Shown here one piece after another: positions 45,352-54,400 of a stretch of DNA of 64,000 nucleotides. Source of the DNA: Qipengyuania sp. HL-TH1 (GTDB lineage: Bacteria; Pseudomonadota; Alphaproteobacteria; Sphingomonadales; Sphingomonadaceae); NCBI RefSeq assembly GCF_036365825.1, contig NZ_CP142675.1:1736001-1800000 (forward strand), written 5' to 3'. The notes beneath the pieces were generated by a model. It was not told the DNA's origin. It saw only the letters and a program-made list of their open reading frames with translations, and did not search any database. A program made the translations under genes and the position numbers. The number at the start of each line of letters is the position of its first letter. Within the stretch, counting starts at the first letter, position 1.

Positions 45352-46854
45352 ATGATCGTTCGTACACTCGCCGCGCTGGTCTTGGGCACCTTCTTGATGG
45401 TGCCGCACGCCGCGATCGCGCAGGCCGGCAAGCCAGCCGCGAGCGAGAAGGCGGGCGATATCGAACCGCAGGTGCGCACGCGGACCATGACCGGCACCTT
45501 TGGCGGGCAGCGCGTGTCCTACCGGGCGACCATGACCGAGACCGTGCTTGAATCCGATGACGGCAAACCCGAAGCGGTGATCGTCACCACCAGCTATGTG
45601 AAGGACCCGCGCGATGCCTCGCGCCCCGTGTTCTTCCTGTTCAACGGCGGGCCCGGATCGGGATCGGTGTGGCTGCAGATGGGCGCGTTCGGGCCCAAGC
45701 GGGTGGCGATCCCTTCCGATGCGCGCGATGACGGCGCACCGCCCTACCCACTGCTCGACAATCCCGACAGCCTGCTCGACGTCGCCGATCTCGTGTTCAT
45801 CGACCCGCCGGGCACCGGCTTCAGCTATCTGACCAGGGACACCAACCCGAAGAAATATTACGGGCTCGAACAGGATGCCGAGGCGGTGGCCAAGGTCATC
45901 CGCCTGTGGCTCAACGACAATGGCCGCTGGAACAGCCCGAAATATCTCGGCGGCGAAAGCTACGGCACGACGCGCACCGCGATGGTCGCGCGCGAGCTCG
46001 AAGGCGGCACCTATAACGACGTCGGCCTCAACGGGCTGATCCTGATCTCGACCATTCTCGACTTCGCCGGGCGCGAACCCACGCCGGGCAACGAAATGGC
46101 CTATGTCGTCACGCTGCCCAACATGGCAGCGGCGGCCTATTACCACGGCAAGGTACAGGCCCCCTCGGTCGAGGCGATCGTCGAGGAGGCGCGCCAGTTC
46201 GCGATCGGCCCCTTCGCCAGCGCGCTGCTCAAGGGGCAGGACCTGCCCGATGCGGAACGCGCCGCGGTGCGCGCCGAGCTTGCGCGGCTGACCGGCCTGT
46301 CCGAACGCTATCTCGACCAGGCCGACCTGCGCGTCACCTCGCAGCGTTTCTACAAGGAATTGCTGCGCGACCGCGGGCTGACGATCGGGCGGCTCGATGC
46401 CCGCTACACCGGGCGCGATTTCGACAATGCCGGCGAGACACCCGACAACGACCCCAGCTTCTACGGCATCGATGCGGGCTATACCGCGGCGATCAACAGC
46501 TGGGCGCGCGACACGCTGGGCTTCGAGACGACCCGCGAATACCAGTCGATCGGGCGCGAACCGGGGCGCAACTGGGAATGGTCGACCGGCCAGGGCCGCG
46601 GCGCCTATCTCAATGTCGCGCCCTATATCGGGCAGGCGATGCGGCAAAACTCGCAGCTGCGCGTGTTCAATGCGCAGGGCTATTACGATTTCGCCACGCC
46701 CTTTTTCGGCGCCGAATATTCGCTCAAGCGAATGGGCATCCCGCAGGACCGCGTGGAGTTCCAATATTACGATGCGGGCCACATGATGTATATCCGCGAC
46801 GAGGACCGCGCCAAGCTGTCACGCGACATTCGCGCCTTCATCCGCGCGCGCTGA
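45352..46854 (+). CDS. S10 serine carboxypeptidase-like secreted peptidase
   Basis: 500 residues. A signal peptide (TLAALVLGTFLMVPHAAIAQ) precedes the S10 alpha/beta-hydrolase. RPVFFLFNGGPGSGSVWLQMGAFGP is the oxyanion block, GGESYGTTR carries the nucleophile Ser, LRVFNAQGYYDFATPF the Asp and YYDAGHMMYI the His. Proteobacterial S10 peptidases of this type are periplasmic with unknown substrates. ATG 45352 was chosen over an upstream in-frame 45256 that lacks an export signal. Confidence 0.93.
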   Translation: MIVRTLAALVLGTFLMVPHAAIAQAGKPAASEKAGDIEPQVRTRTMTGTFGGQRVSYRATMTETVLESDDGKPEAVIVTTSYVKDPRDASRPVFFLFNGGPGSGSVWLQMGAFGPKRVAIPSDARDDGAPPYPLLDNPDSLLDVADLVFIDPPGTGFSYLTRDTNPKKYYGLEQDAEAVAKVIRLWLNDNGRWNSPKYLGGESYGTTRTAMVARELEGGTYNDVGLNGLILISTILDFAGREPTPGNEMAYVVTLPNMAAAAYYHGKVQAPSVEAIVEEARQFAIGPFASALLKGQDLPDAERAAVRAELARLTGLSERYLDQADLRVTSQRFYKELLRDRGLTIGRLDARYTGRDFDNAGETPDNDPSFYGIDAGYTAAINSWARDTLGFETTREYQSIGREPGRNWEWSTGQGRGAYLNVAPYIGQAMRQNSQLRVFNAQGYYDFATPFFGAEYSLKRMGIPQDRVEFQYYDAGHMMYIRDEDRAKLSRDIRAFIRAR

Positions 46855-46908
46855 GGATAGCGCGGGATGGCCGCTTGAATGCTGTCACGCCTGTGTCATA
46901 GCGCGCGC

Positions 46909-47505
46909 ATGCGTCGCGCCTCCCCTCTCGTGTTGCTGGCCATTCTTGCGGCCTGCAAGCCCCCTGCCTCGGACGATTACGTCGAACGTACGCGGATCGA
47001 TACGCCGGTCGAGGGGCCGGCAGAACCGATCGATTCCCCCGATACCGAAGGCGCGATCTGGGCCCCCGCGGCCGAAGGCGCGCGATTGCTTTATGGCAAG
47101 CCGGGCGAACGCCCGCTGTTCGCAGTCGAATGCCTCAGCGATGGCAGCGAACCCATGCTCGGCTATACCCGCTTCGCCCGCGCCGATGCGGACGCGCAGG
47201 CGGTGCTGGCGCTGATCGGCAATGGCCATGTCGCGCGGCTCAAGATCGATGCAGTGCAGGTGGGCGATGTATGGCGCTGGGAAGGCGCGATCGCAGCCGC
47301 CGACCAGCGGCTCGACGTGCTTACCGGCAACCGCGAGGTCGAAGCGACCGTGCCCGGGGCCGGCAGCGTGATCCTTAACCCCAGCGCGCTGCCCGGCGAA
47401 CTGGTCGAGCGGTGCCGCGCGCTGGGCGAGCCGCTCGGCGATGAGGAGCCGCTTAGCGAGGGCGCGCCGACGCCCGCGCCTTCTCCACCAGCAGATCCGG
47501 CGTAA
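46909..47505 (+). CDS. Hypothetical lipoprotein
   Basis: 198 residues. A signal peptide with lipobox LAAC (SPLVLLAILAACKPP) is followed by an acidic linker and a compact domain (ARLLYGKPGERPLFAVECLSDG, LALIGNGHVARLKIDAVQ, RLDVLTGNREVEATVPGAGSVILNPSALPGELVERC). Two Cys could form a disulfide. I do not recognise a family. Its 3' end overlaps the convergent dsbD by 53 nt, so the last Ala/Pro-rich residues are encoded opposite the DsbD C-terminus. Confidence 0.75.
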   Translation: MRRASPLVLLAILAACKPPASDDYVERTRIDTPVEGPAEPIDSPDTEGAIWAPAAEGARLLYGKPGERPLFAVECLSDGSEPMLGYTRFARADADAQAVLALIGNGHVARLKIDAVQVGDVWRWEGAIAAADQRLDVLTGNREVEATVPGAGSVILNPSALPGELVERCRALGEPLGDEEPLSEGAPTPAPSPPADPA

Positions 47506-49543
47506 GCACCTGCGGCAATTGCTCGGCTTCGCCGCCGGGTTCGTACCACAGATAGAGCGGCACCCCCGCTGCGCCCTGCTGCGTCAGCATGCGCGAGATT
47601 TCGGCATCGGGCTGCGTCCAGTCGCCGCGCAGCGCGACGACGCCGGCGGCCTCGAACGCGTCGCGGGTCGCGCTGCGTTCGATCGCCACGCTTTCATTGA
47701 CCTTGCAGGTTACGCACCAGTCGGCAGTGAACCAGACGAACACCGGGTTTCCCGAACCGCGCGCGTCGGCCAGGGCAGCCTCGCTATAGACGACCGGGTC
47801 GAGCAGGCTTGCGCCCGGCGAAGCGTACGCCAGCGGACGCGGGAGCAGAGCAGTGCCCAGCCCGAGCACCGCCACCAGGCTTGCGCCCAGGATCAGCGCG
47901 CCCGACCGGGCCTTGCGCTGGAACAGCCCCACCAGCGTGAGCCCGCCCAGCGCCACCGCGCCGAGGACGAGCACCAGCACGAGATATTCGCCCCCGCCGA
48001 TCCGCCAGACCAGCCATGCCAGCGCCAGCGCGGTCAGCCCCATCGGCAGCGCCATCCATTTGCGGAACCGCTCCATCCATGCGCCGGGCTTGGGTAGCAG
48101 GCGACGGATCGCCGGGACGAACCCGACCAGCAGGAAGGGCAGCGCCAGCCCCAGCCCCAAGGCGGTGAACACAAGCAGGCCGTGGACCGGCTGGATCACC
48201 AGCGCCGCGCCCAGCGCGACCGCCATGAACGGACCCGTGCACGGCGTCGCCACGAATGCCGCGAGCAGACCGGTCGAGAAGGACCCGGTCTGCGAGGGCG
48301 AGCCGCCCGAAACCGCCATCCCAGGGATTTCGAACAGGCCGAGGAAATTGGCCGTGATCGCCAGCGCGAGCAGGAACAGGCTGACGACGACTGCAGGCTC
48401 CTGCAACTGGAACGCCCAGCCCACCTGCTCGCCCGCCGCGCGCAGTAGCAGGATCGCCGCGCCAAGCGCCGCGCAGGCCACCACCACGCCCGCCGTATAG
48501 GCCAGCGCATCGCGCCGCGCCGCGCGTTCGTCGCCCCCGGCCTTGGCCAGCGCGAGCGCCTTGAGACTGAGGATCGGGAATACGCAGGGCATGATGTTGA
48601 GCAGCACCCCGCCCGCCAGCGCTGCGAGCAGCAGCCGCCACAGCACCGGTTCGCCGCTCCCGCCAAGCGGTTCGGCGCCTTCGAGCGGCACGTCGCCCGG
48701 AACGGCGGTAAACCGCACCCCGCGCCCTGCGCCGAAATCGAGAATCCCCGCGATGGCCTGCGGACGCGGTTCAGCGGCGAGTTCGACACCCGGCGGCACG
48801 GCGAATGGCTCGATCGGCATTTCGACGACCACCAGGTCGCCCTCGCGCATGAAGCGCTGCTGGCCTGCGTAACGCGGCCGGTCCCCCTCGCCCAGCTGGG
48901 CGGTGCCGAGGTAGAAATGCGGTTCGCGCAGCGCGGTCGCGGCCGGAACCGGCACGCCGATGCGCAGGTGGGTCGGGGTGAATTCGAACTGTGCGCCGCT
49001 GTCGAGCGGGGGGACCACTTCGGCGCGCCAGCGGTCGAAACGCGGATCGCCCCCCGCGCGCGCCGGATCGAGCGACAGCGCCGCGCGCTGCGGCACGCAA
49101 ATCGTATCGGTGCAGGCGAGATAGCTGGCGGTCACGCCGATCGGCGCGGACTGCGCGCCTGCCGCGCCTTTGGGCACGGTGATCGGGACCAGCACCGCGT
49201 AATCGCCTTCATAGACGTGGTTCATCAAACCGCCGATCACCAGCCGCTGCGGCAGCGGGTAGAGCGGCTCTCCCGCCTGCCACCCTTCCGGCAGGTCCCA
49301 GTCGAGCTGCATGCCCAGCCCCGCATCCCCGGGGTTCGACCAATAGCCGTGCCATTCCGCCGAAGAGGGAGTGAAATGCAGCGCCAGCATCCAGGTCTCG
49401 CCGGGTTGCGGCGCGCCTTCGGCGACCAGTTCGACCGCGATCCGGTCGCTGGTCGCATTCTGCGCCGCCACCGGCGCGGCGAATGCCAGTGCCACCAGCG
49501 CCAGCAGCGCCGCCAGCCGTTCCAATATCCTTGCTTCGATCAC
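47453..49543 (-). CDS. dsbD: Thiol:disulfide interchange protein DsbD
   Basis: DsbD carries electrons from cytosolic thioredoxin across the membrane to periplasmic reductases. A signal peptide (LAALLALVALAFAAPVAAQ) precedes the N-terminal alpha domain with the Cys pair CTDTIC. Eight-helix core Cys appear in NIMPCVFPILSLKALAL and FVATPCTGPFMAVALG. The C-terminal thioredoxin fold holds WFTADWCVTCK. About 696 residues from GTG 49543; an ATG at 49570 would overlap the divergent ubiH start. Confidence 0.94.
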   Translation of the reverse strand: MIEARILERLAALLALVALAFAAPVAAQNATSDRIAVELVAEGAPQPGETWMLALHFTPSSAEWHGYWSNPGDAGLGMQLDWDLPEGWQAGEPLYPLPQRLVIGGLMNHVYEGDYAVLVPITVPKGAAGAQSAPIGVTASYLACTDTICVPQRAALSLDPARAGGDPRFDRWRAEVVPPLDSGAQFEFTPTHLRIGVPVPAATALREPHFYLGTAQLGEGDRPRYAGQQRFMREGDLVVVEMPIEPFAVPPGVELAAEPRPQAIAGILDFGAGRGVRFTAVPGDVPLEGAEPLGGSGEPVLWRLLLAALAGGVLLNIMPCVFPILSLKALALAKAGGDERAARRDALAYTAGVVVACAALGAAILLLRAAGEQVGWAFQLQEPAVVVSLFLLALAITANFLGLFEIPGMAVSGGSPSQTGSFSTGLLAAFVATPCTGPFMAVALGAALVIQPVHGLLVFTALGLGLALPFLLVGFVPAIRRLLPKPGAWMERFRKWMALPMGLTALALAWLVWRIGGGEYLVLVLVLGAVALGGLTLVGLFQRKARSGALILGASLVAVLGLGTALLPRPLAYASPGASLLDPVVYSEAALADARGSGNPVFVWFTADWCVTCKVNESVAIERSATRDAFEAAGVVALRGDWTQPDAEISRMLTQQGAAGVPLYLWYEPGGEAEQLPQVLTPDLLVEKARASARPR

Positions 49544-49568
49544 GTCGCTGGCTCTAGGGCTAGGCCCC

Positions 49569-50783
49569 ATGACAGACAAGCGAGACCTGCTGATCCTGGG
49601 CGGCGGCCTGGTGGGCATGACCCTGGCGCTGGCGGCGGCGAAGAAGGGGCTGTCGAGCCACCTCGTCGACCGCGCCGATCCCGCCAGCCTGACCGCAGAC
49701 GGCTTCGACGGGCGCGCCTCGGCGATCTCGACCGCGAGCTGGCGATTGTTCCGCCATATCGGGCTTGAAAGCGTGCTCGAACCGCATGGCTGCGATATTG
49801 CCGCGATCGGCGTGCTCGACCAGATGAAGCCGGGACGGCTCGATTTCCGGCCCGAACCGCATGAGGGCACGCTGGGGCGCATGTTCGCCAATCGCCAGCT
49901 GCGCCTCGCGCTGCACGAAGCCGCGACACAGGAACCGCTGATCGCCTGGCATGCCCCGGCCGAAGTGACCGCGCGCGAACGCGGCGAATTCGGCGTGTCA
50001 GCCACGCTGGGTGACGGGCGCACGCTCGAAGCCGCGCTGATGATCGGCGCCGAAGGACGCGGGTCGCCGTCGCGCGAGGAGGCGGGCTTCAAGATGGCGC
50101 AGTGGGATTACAGCCACCGCGCGATGATCGCCGGGCTCGACCACACCAAGCCGCATGAGAATGTGGCGTGGGAAATCTTCTATCCCGACGGGCCCTTCGC
50201 GCTTTTGCCGATGCTCGACGGCCCCGATGGCCAGCATCGCAGCGCGCTGGTGTGGACGGTCGACGAGAAGGACGCCGCGGGCGTGCTCAAGCTGTCCGAC
50301 CGCGCATTCCTTGCCGAAGTGGTGAAGCGGATGGGCGACCTGCTCGGCGATCTCACGCTCAACAGCGCGCGGTCGTCCTGGCCGCTCAGCTTCCAGCACA
50401 CCGCCCGGATCGTCGACCACCGGCTCGCGCTGGTCGGTGACAGCGCGCATGGCATGCACCCGATCGCGGGCCAGGGCCTCAACCTCGGGCTGCGCGATGT
50501 CGGGGCGCTGGTCGACGTACTCGATGAAGCGCTGCGGCTCGGGCTCGATCTCGGCGATGCGCAGGTGCTCAAGAAATACGAGGAATGGCGCGCGCTCGAT
50601 GCGCTGATGGTGATGAGTGCGACCGACAGCCTGACGCGGGTCTTCGGCATTCGCGGCAAGACCGCGAGCGCGGTGCGGCGGCTGGGCATGGCGGGGATCC
50701 AGCGCTCGGGCTGGCTCAAGCGCCTGTTCATGGATGAAGCGCGCGGCATCTCGGGCGAGCTGCCCGAATTGCTCAAGGCCTAG
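49569..50783 (+). CDS. ubiH: UbiH/UbiF-type FAD-dependent ubiquinone hydroxylase
   Basis: 404 residues, a class A flavoprotein monooxygenase of ubiquinone synthesis. The FAD-binding site is LLILGGGLVGMTLALAAAKKG, DG motif region LMIGAEGRGSPSREEAGF, and GD motif VDHRLALVGDSAHGMHPIAGQGLNLGLRD, diagnostic for UbiH/F/I/Coq6. Which ring carbon it hydroxylates cannot be told from sequence alone. It is divergent from dsbD, with starts 25 nt apart. Confidence 0.9.
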   Translation: MTDKRDLLILGGGLVGMTLALAAAKKGLSSHLVDRADPASLTADGFDGRASAISTASWRLFRHIGLESVLEPHGCDIAAIGVLDQMKPGRLDFRPEPHEGTLGRMFANRQLRLALHEAATQEPLIAWHAPAEVTARERGEFGVSATLGDGRTLEAALMIGAEGRGSPSREEAGFKMAQWDYSHRAMIAGLDHTKPHENVAWEIFYPDGPFALLPMLDGPDGQHRSALVWTVDEKDAAGVLKLSDRAFLAEVVKRMGDLLGDLTLNSARSSWPLSFQHTARIVDHRLALVGDSAHGMHPIAGQGLNLGLRDVGALVDVLDEALRLGLDLGDAQVLKKYEEWRALDALMVMSATDSLTRVFGIRGKTASAVRRLGMAGIQRSGWLKRLFMDEARGISGELPELLKA

Positions 50784-51661
50784 TTTTCTTCTGCCGGGCT
50801 GGGCTGGTCGATCCGGTTGCCCGCCCCGTCACGCAGGCGCCGCGGTTCGAGCACGGCAGCGGTTTCGATCAGGTCGAGCGAGCGCTGGAGCGTGGCATAG
50901 CGTTCGGCATCGCGCAGCCAGCCTTCGGCGTTTTCCGCGCCCGGCAGATTGCGCACTTCGGCAATCGCGGAATCGGTCCGCCCGCTTTCGAGGAACAGCC
51001 GCGCGCGATCGAGGCGGCGCTGCGGCTGCGGCGACGGCGCGCTTTCGCGGCGCACCACGAACAGCTGCGACAGTTCCTCGCCGAACCGCGCAAAACCGTT
51101 CTGGCTGCTCGGTTCGGCCAGCTTGGGCGAGAGTCCTTCGAGCCGCGCGATCAGCTGGTCGAGCGTGATCGGATTGCGGCTGGTGCGGATGATCGTATCG
51201 ACCGCATTGGGCATGGCATCGCCGAAGCGCAGCCGCAATTGGTCCGCGAGATAGCCAAGCTCGGCGCCCTTTTCGAGCGCGCGGCGCGTGGCGAAGGCGA
51301 TCAGCAGCCCTTCGGCGCGCGCGGTATTGCCCGCGGCGGCCTGCGCCTGCAGGTCGAGCCGCGCGAGGCGCTGTTCGGCAGCGGCCAGCCGCGTGTCGAG
51401 CCCGCCCTGCTGTTCGGCCACGCGGTCGACCGCTTCCTGCGCCGCCTGGCTAGCGCTGGGCGTGGGGGTCGGTTCGGAAGTTGGGCTGGCAAGTGATTGC
51501 GTTTCGACCGTGGCCGGCTGGGTCGTCGGTTCATCGCGATCGGTCAGCGTGTAGACGGCGTAACCCGCAATCGCCCCGCCCAGCAGGAAACTGGCGAGTA
51601 CGGCGACCATGACCGGCCTTACCGACGGCACCTTGCGCCGGGTGCTGGTAAAATTGTTCAT
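50780..51661 (-). CDS. Mitofilin-like membrane protein downstream of hemD
   Basis: 293 residues. A short basic N-terminus and one helix (VMVAVLASFLLGGAIAGYAVYTLT) precede a Ser/Thr/Pro-rich linker. A helical, probably coiled-coil region follows (QAAQEAVDRVAEQQGGLDTRLAAAEQRLARLDLQAQ), then a mitofilin-like C-terminal part. In Alphaproteobacteria a mitofilin/HemX-like gene commonly follows hemC-hemD. A role in envelope organisation is inference from that family. It overlaps the ubiH stop by 4 nt and follows hemD by 52 nt. Confidence 0.78.
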   Translation of the reverse strand: MNNFTSTRRKVPSVRPVMVAVLASFLLGGAIAGYAVYTLTDRDEPTTQPATVETQSLASPTSEPTPTPSASQAAQEAVDRVAEQQGGLDTRLAAAEQRLARLDLQAQAAAGNTARAEGLLIAFATRRALEKGAELGYLADQLRLRFGDAMPNAVDTIIRTSRNPITLDQLIARLEGLSPKLAEPSSQNGFARFGEELSQLFVVRRESAPSPQPQRRLDRARLFLESGRTDSAIAEVRNLPGAENAEGWLRDAERYATLQRSLDLIETAAVLEPRRLRDGAGNRIDQPSPAEEN

Positions 51662-51713
51662 CCGATTCCGTTCCGCGACCCCGTGGGCCCTCGTGCTGGG
51701 GCCATCCATACCA

Positions 51714-52400
51714 TCAGCTATCGGTCTGACACAAAGCTTGCGCCAAGGCCAGTAGCTCGCTGTCTCCGGGCGCCTCGGCAGTGTGGACGGAACGCCAGCC
51801 CGCGCCCGCCATTTCGGCGACGCGGGGACCGATCACGGCGAGATCGACCAGGTCGCGGGCGAGACCGTGCCGGTCGAACTCGACCTTGAGCCGTTCCGCC
51901 GCCGCCCCCGAATGCAGCACGACTACCCCGCCGTCGCGGAGGATCGCGAGATCGTCTTCGGACAAGGCTTCGGGTACCGCGCGGTACAGGATCCGCGTAT
52001 CGACTTCGAGCTGGTCGGGCACGCGTAAGGTCACGCGGTCTTCCCCCGCGAGCCGCAACAGGTGGAGCTTGCGGTTGCCGAGTTCGTCGAGCAGGTTCTG
52101 CAGCCCCCCGCGCCCCGTCCGGCCGACAAGGAAACCCGCCCTGCGCGCAGCGTCGGCGGTCGTATCGCCCACCGCATGAACGGGCAACTTGGTCAGTCTG
52201 CCGAGCTGCTTGCCGCCATGGCGGAAGACATTGGCGCTACCGACCAGCAGTCCGTCGTAATCCTTCGCCGCAGGCGCTTCCCAGGCGACCGGCTCGATCG
52301 TGAACAGCGGCCGACCGTGCACGTCGAGCCCCATCGCCTGCGCGGTTTCCGCGCTGACCGACCAGCCCGGTTCGGGGCGGAGCAGGAACAGCGGCTTCAC
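51714..52400 (-). CDS. hemD: Uroporphyrinogen-III synthase
   Basis: HemD cyclises hydroxymethylbilane and inverts ring D in tetrapyrrole synthesis. About 228 residues from GTG 52400, which overlaps the hemC stop (GTGA). The family is poorly conserved; visible features are FLLRPEPGWSVSAETAQAMGLDVHGRPLFTIEP, YDGLLVGSANVFRHG, VHAVGDTTADAARRAGF and VVVLHSGAAAERL. The gene position after hemC supports the call. Confidence 0.92.
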   Translation of the reverse strand: MKPLFLLRPEPGWSVSAETAQAMGLDVHGRPLFTIEPVAWEAPAAKDYDGLLVGSANVFRHGGKQLGRLTKLPVHAVGDTTADAARRAGFLVGRTGRGGLQNLLDELGNRKLHLLRLAGEDRVTLRVPDQLEVDTRILYRAVPEALSEDDLAILRDGGVVVLHSGAAAERLKVEFDRHGLARDLVDLAVIGPRVAEMAGAGWRSVHTAEAPGDSELLALAQALCQTDS

Positions 52401-53326
52401 AGCGGCTGGCCGAAATGTGCGGTGACTTCGGACGGCGCGCGGCCGAGCAGCGCGCGTGCCAGCGCCAGCGGCGCTTCGTCGTCCCCGGCAGCGAATTCGC
52501 TCTCGTCGCCGATGCGCACGGTGCCATCGGGACTGAAAATCGCTGCGCTCAGCGCAATGCGGCCTTCGCTGGTGCGCGATAGCGCAGCAATCGGGCTGCT
52601 GCACGATCCGCCCAGCCCTTCGAGCAGGCGCCGTTCGGCGGCAATTTCGGCATGGCTTTCCGCGTCATCGATCGCGCGCAGCAGGTCGCGTGCGCGCGCA
52701 TCGTCGCTGCGGCATTCGATCCCGATGGCCGCCTGCGCGGGCGCGGGCATCCATGCTTCGGGATCGAGCCGCACGCCCACTGCATCCTCGCCCAGCCGGT
52801 CGAGACCGGCGGCGGCAAGGAAGGTCGCATCGGCTTCGCCCGCCTCGAGCTTGGCCATCCGCGTGGCGACATTGCCGCGAATGCCGACCACCGTCAGATC
52901 GGGTCGCAGATGCAGCAATTGCGCGGCGCGGCGCGGTGCGCTGGTGCCGATCCGCGCGCCTGCCGGAATGGCCGCAATCGATCCCGCCCCCAGCAACCGG
53001 TCGGCCTTGTCCGCGCGCGGCAGGATGGCGGCGATGGCGATCGCTTCAGGCCGCAGCGTCTCGACATCCTTCATCGAGTGGACCGCGCCGTCGATTCGCC
53101 CTTCGACCAGCCATTGGTCGAGCTCGCGCGTCCACAGCGCCTTGCCGCCGATTTCGGCCAGCGGACGATCCTGGATGCGGTCGCCGCTGGCCACCACGGG
53201 CACCAGTTCGACCGCCGATTCGTCCCATCCATGCGCGGCGCACAGCCGCGCGCGCGCCTCGTGCGCCTGCGCCATGGCAAGCGGAGAACGGCGGGTTCCG
53301 AGTCGAATGAGGGGTTGGGCTGGCAT
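52397..53326 (-). CDS. hemC: Hydroxymethylbilane synthase (porphobilinogen deaminase)
   Basis: HemC polymerises four porphobilinogens into hydroxymethylbilane. The N-terminus LIRLGTRRSPLAMAQA is diagnostic. Other blocks are AVHSMKDVET, RIGTSAPRRAAQL, VGIRGNVATRMAKLEAGEADATFLAAAGLDRLG and the cofactor Cys in LEGLGGSCSSPIAAL. Length 309 matches. It is divergent from tsaD, as in many Alphaproteobacteria. Confidence 0.97.
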   Translation of the reverse strand: MPAQPLIRLGTRRSPLAMAQAHEARARLCAAHGWDESAVELVPVVASGDRIQDRPLAEIGGKALWTRELDQWLVEGRIDGAVHSMKDVETLRPEAIAIAAILPRADKADRLLGAGSIAAIPAGARIGTSAPRRAAQLLHLRPDLTVVGIRGNVATRMAKLEAGEADATFLAAAGLDRLGEDAVGVRLDPEAWMPAPAQAAIGIECRSDDARARDLLRAIDDAESHAEIAAERRLLEGLGGSCSSPIAALSRTSEGRIALSAAIFSPDGTVRIGDESEFAAGDDEAPLALARALLGRAPSEVTAHFGQPL

Positions 53327-53371
53327 AGGGTCGGCTTGCCCTAGCGAGCCATGCCGCTAAGGGAAAGCGAG

Positions 53372-54400
53372 ATGGCACTGGTTCTCGGCATAGAAAGCTC
53401 CTGCGACGAAACCGCGGTCGCGCTGGTCGATAGCCAGCGCCGGATCGTGGCGCAGCGGATCGCCTCGCAGGATGCCGAGCACGCCCCCTTCGGCGGTGTG
53501 GTGCCCGAGATTGCAGCGCGCGCGCATGCCGAACGGCTCGCCCCGATGATCGCAGGCGTGCTGGAGGATGCGGGGATCGCGCTGGACGACTGCGACGCGA
53601 TCGCCGCGACTGCCGGCCCCGGGCTCATCGGCGGGGTGATGGTCGGCCTGGTCAGTGCCAAGGCGCTGGCAATGGCGAGCGACACGCCGCTGATCGCGAT
53701 CAACCATCTCGAAGGCCATGCACTGAGCCCCCGCCTCGCGGACGCGAGCATCGCTTTTTCCTATGCGCTCCTGCTGGTGTCGGGTGGGCATTGCCAGATC
53801 CTGCGCGTCGATGGCGTGGGGCAATATCGCCGGCTGGCCACCACGATCGACGATGCGCTGGGCGAAGCCTTCGACAAGACCGCCAAGATCCTCGGCCTCG
53901 GCTTTCCCGGTGGCCCTGCGGTGGAGCGCACCGCGAAGGACGGCGATGCCAAGGCCGTGCCCCTGCCCCGGCCGATGGTCGGCAGCGGCGAACCGCATTT
54001 CTCCTTCGCTGGCCTCAAGAGCGCGGTCCTGCGCGCCTACGAGAGCGGCAAATACGAGACCGCCGATATCGCGGCCAGCTTCCAGCAGGCGGCGGTAGAT
54101 TGCGTGACCGACCGGTTGCGCATCGCGTTGGCGGGCATGGACGATGTCGACACGCTGGTCGTGGCCGGCGGGGTCGCGGCCAATGCCACCGTGCGCGCCG
54201 CGCTCGAACAGCTTGCCGCCGCGCATGGCATGCGCTTTGCCGCGCCGCCGCCCAAGCTGTGCACCGACAATGCCGCGATGATCGCCTGGGCGGGGATCGA
54301 GCGGCTGGGCCAGGACGACCCGCTCGACATTTCGGCGCGTCCGCGCTGGCCGCTCGACCCGCAAGCCGCGCCGGTGCGCGGAGCAGGAGTAAAAGGATGA
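53372..54400 (+). CDS. tsaD: tRNA threonylcarbamoyladenosine transferase TsaD
   Basis: TsaD (Kae1/Gcp) transfers threonylcarbamoyl to A37 of ANN-decoding tRNAs. Landmarks are [15 protein letters not shown], the metal-binding HAERLAPMI and [21 protein letters not shown], and [28 protein letters not shown]-terminal [15 protein letters not shown] and [12 protein letters not shown] complete it. 342 residues from ATG 53372 with AAGGGAAAG upstream; an ATG at 53351 is less likely. Coupled to gpsA by ATGA. Confidence 0.97.
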   Translation: MALVLGIESSCDETAVALVDSQRRIVAQRIASQDAEHAPFGGVVPEIAARAHAERLAPMIAGVLEDAGIALDDCDAIAATAGPGLIGGVMVGLVSAKALAMASDTPLIAINHLEGHALSPRLADASIAFSYALLLVSGGHCQILRVDGVGQYRRLATTIDDALGEAFDKTAKILGLGFPGGPAVERTAKDGDAKAVPLPRPMVGSGEPHFSFAGLKSAVLRAYESGKYETADIAASFQQAAVDCVTDRLRIALAGMDDVDTLVVAGGVAANATVRAALEQLAAAHGMRFAAPPPKLCTDNAAMIAWAGIERLGQDDPLDISARPRWPLDPQAAPVRGAGVKG

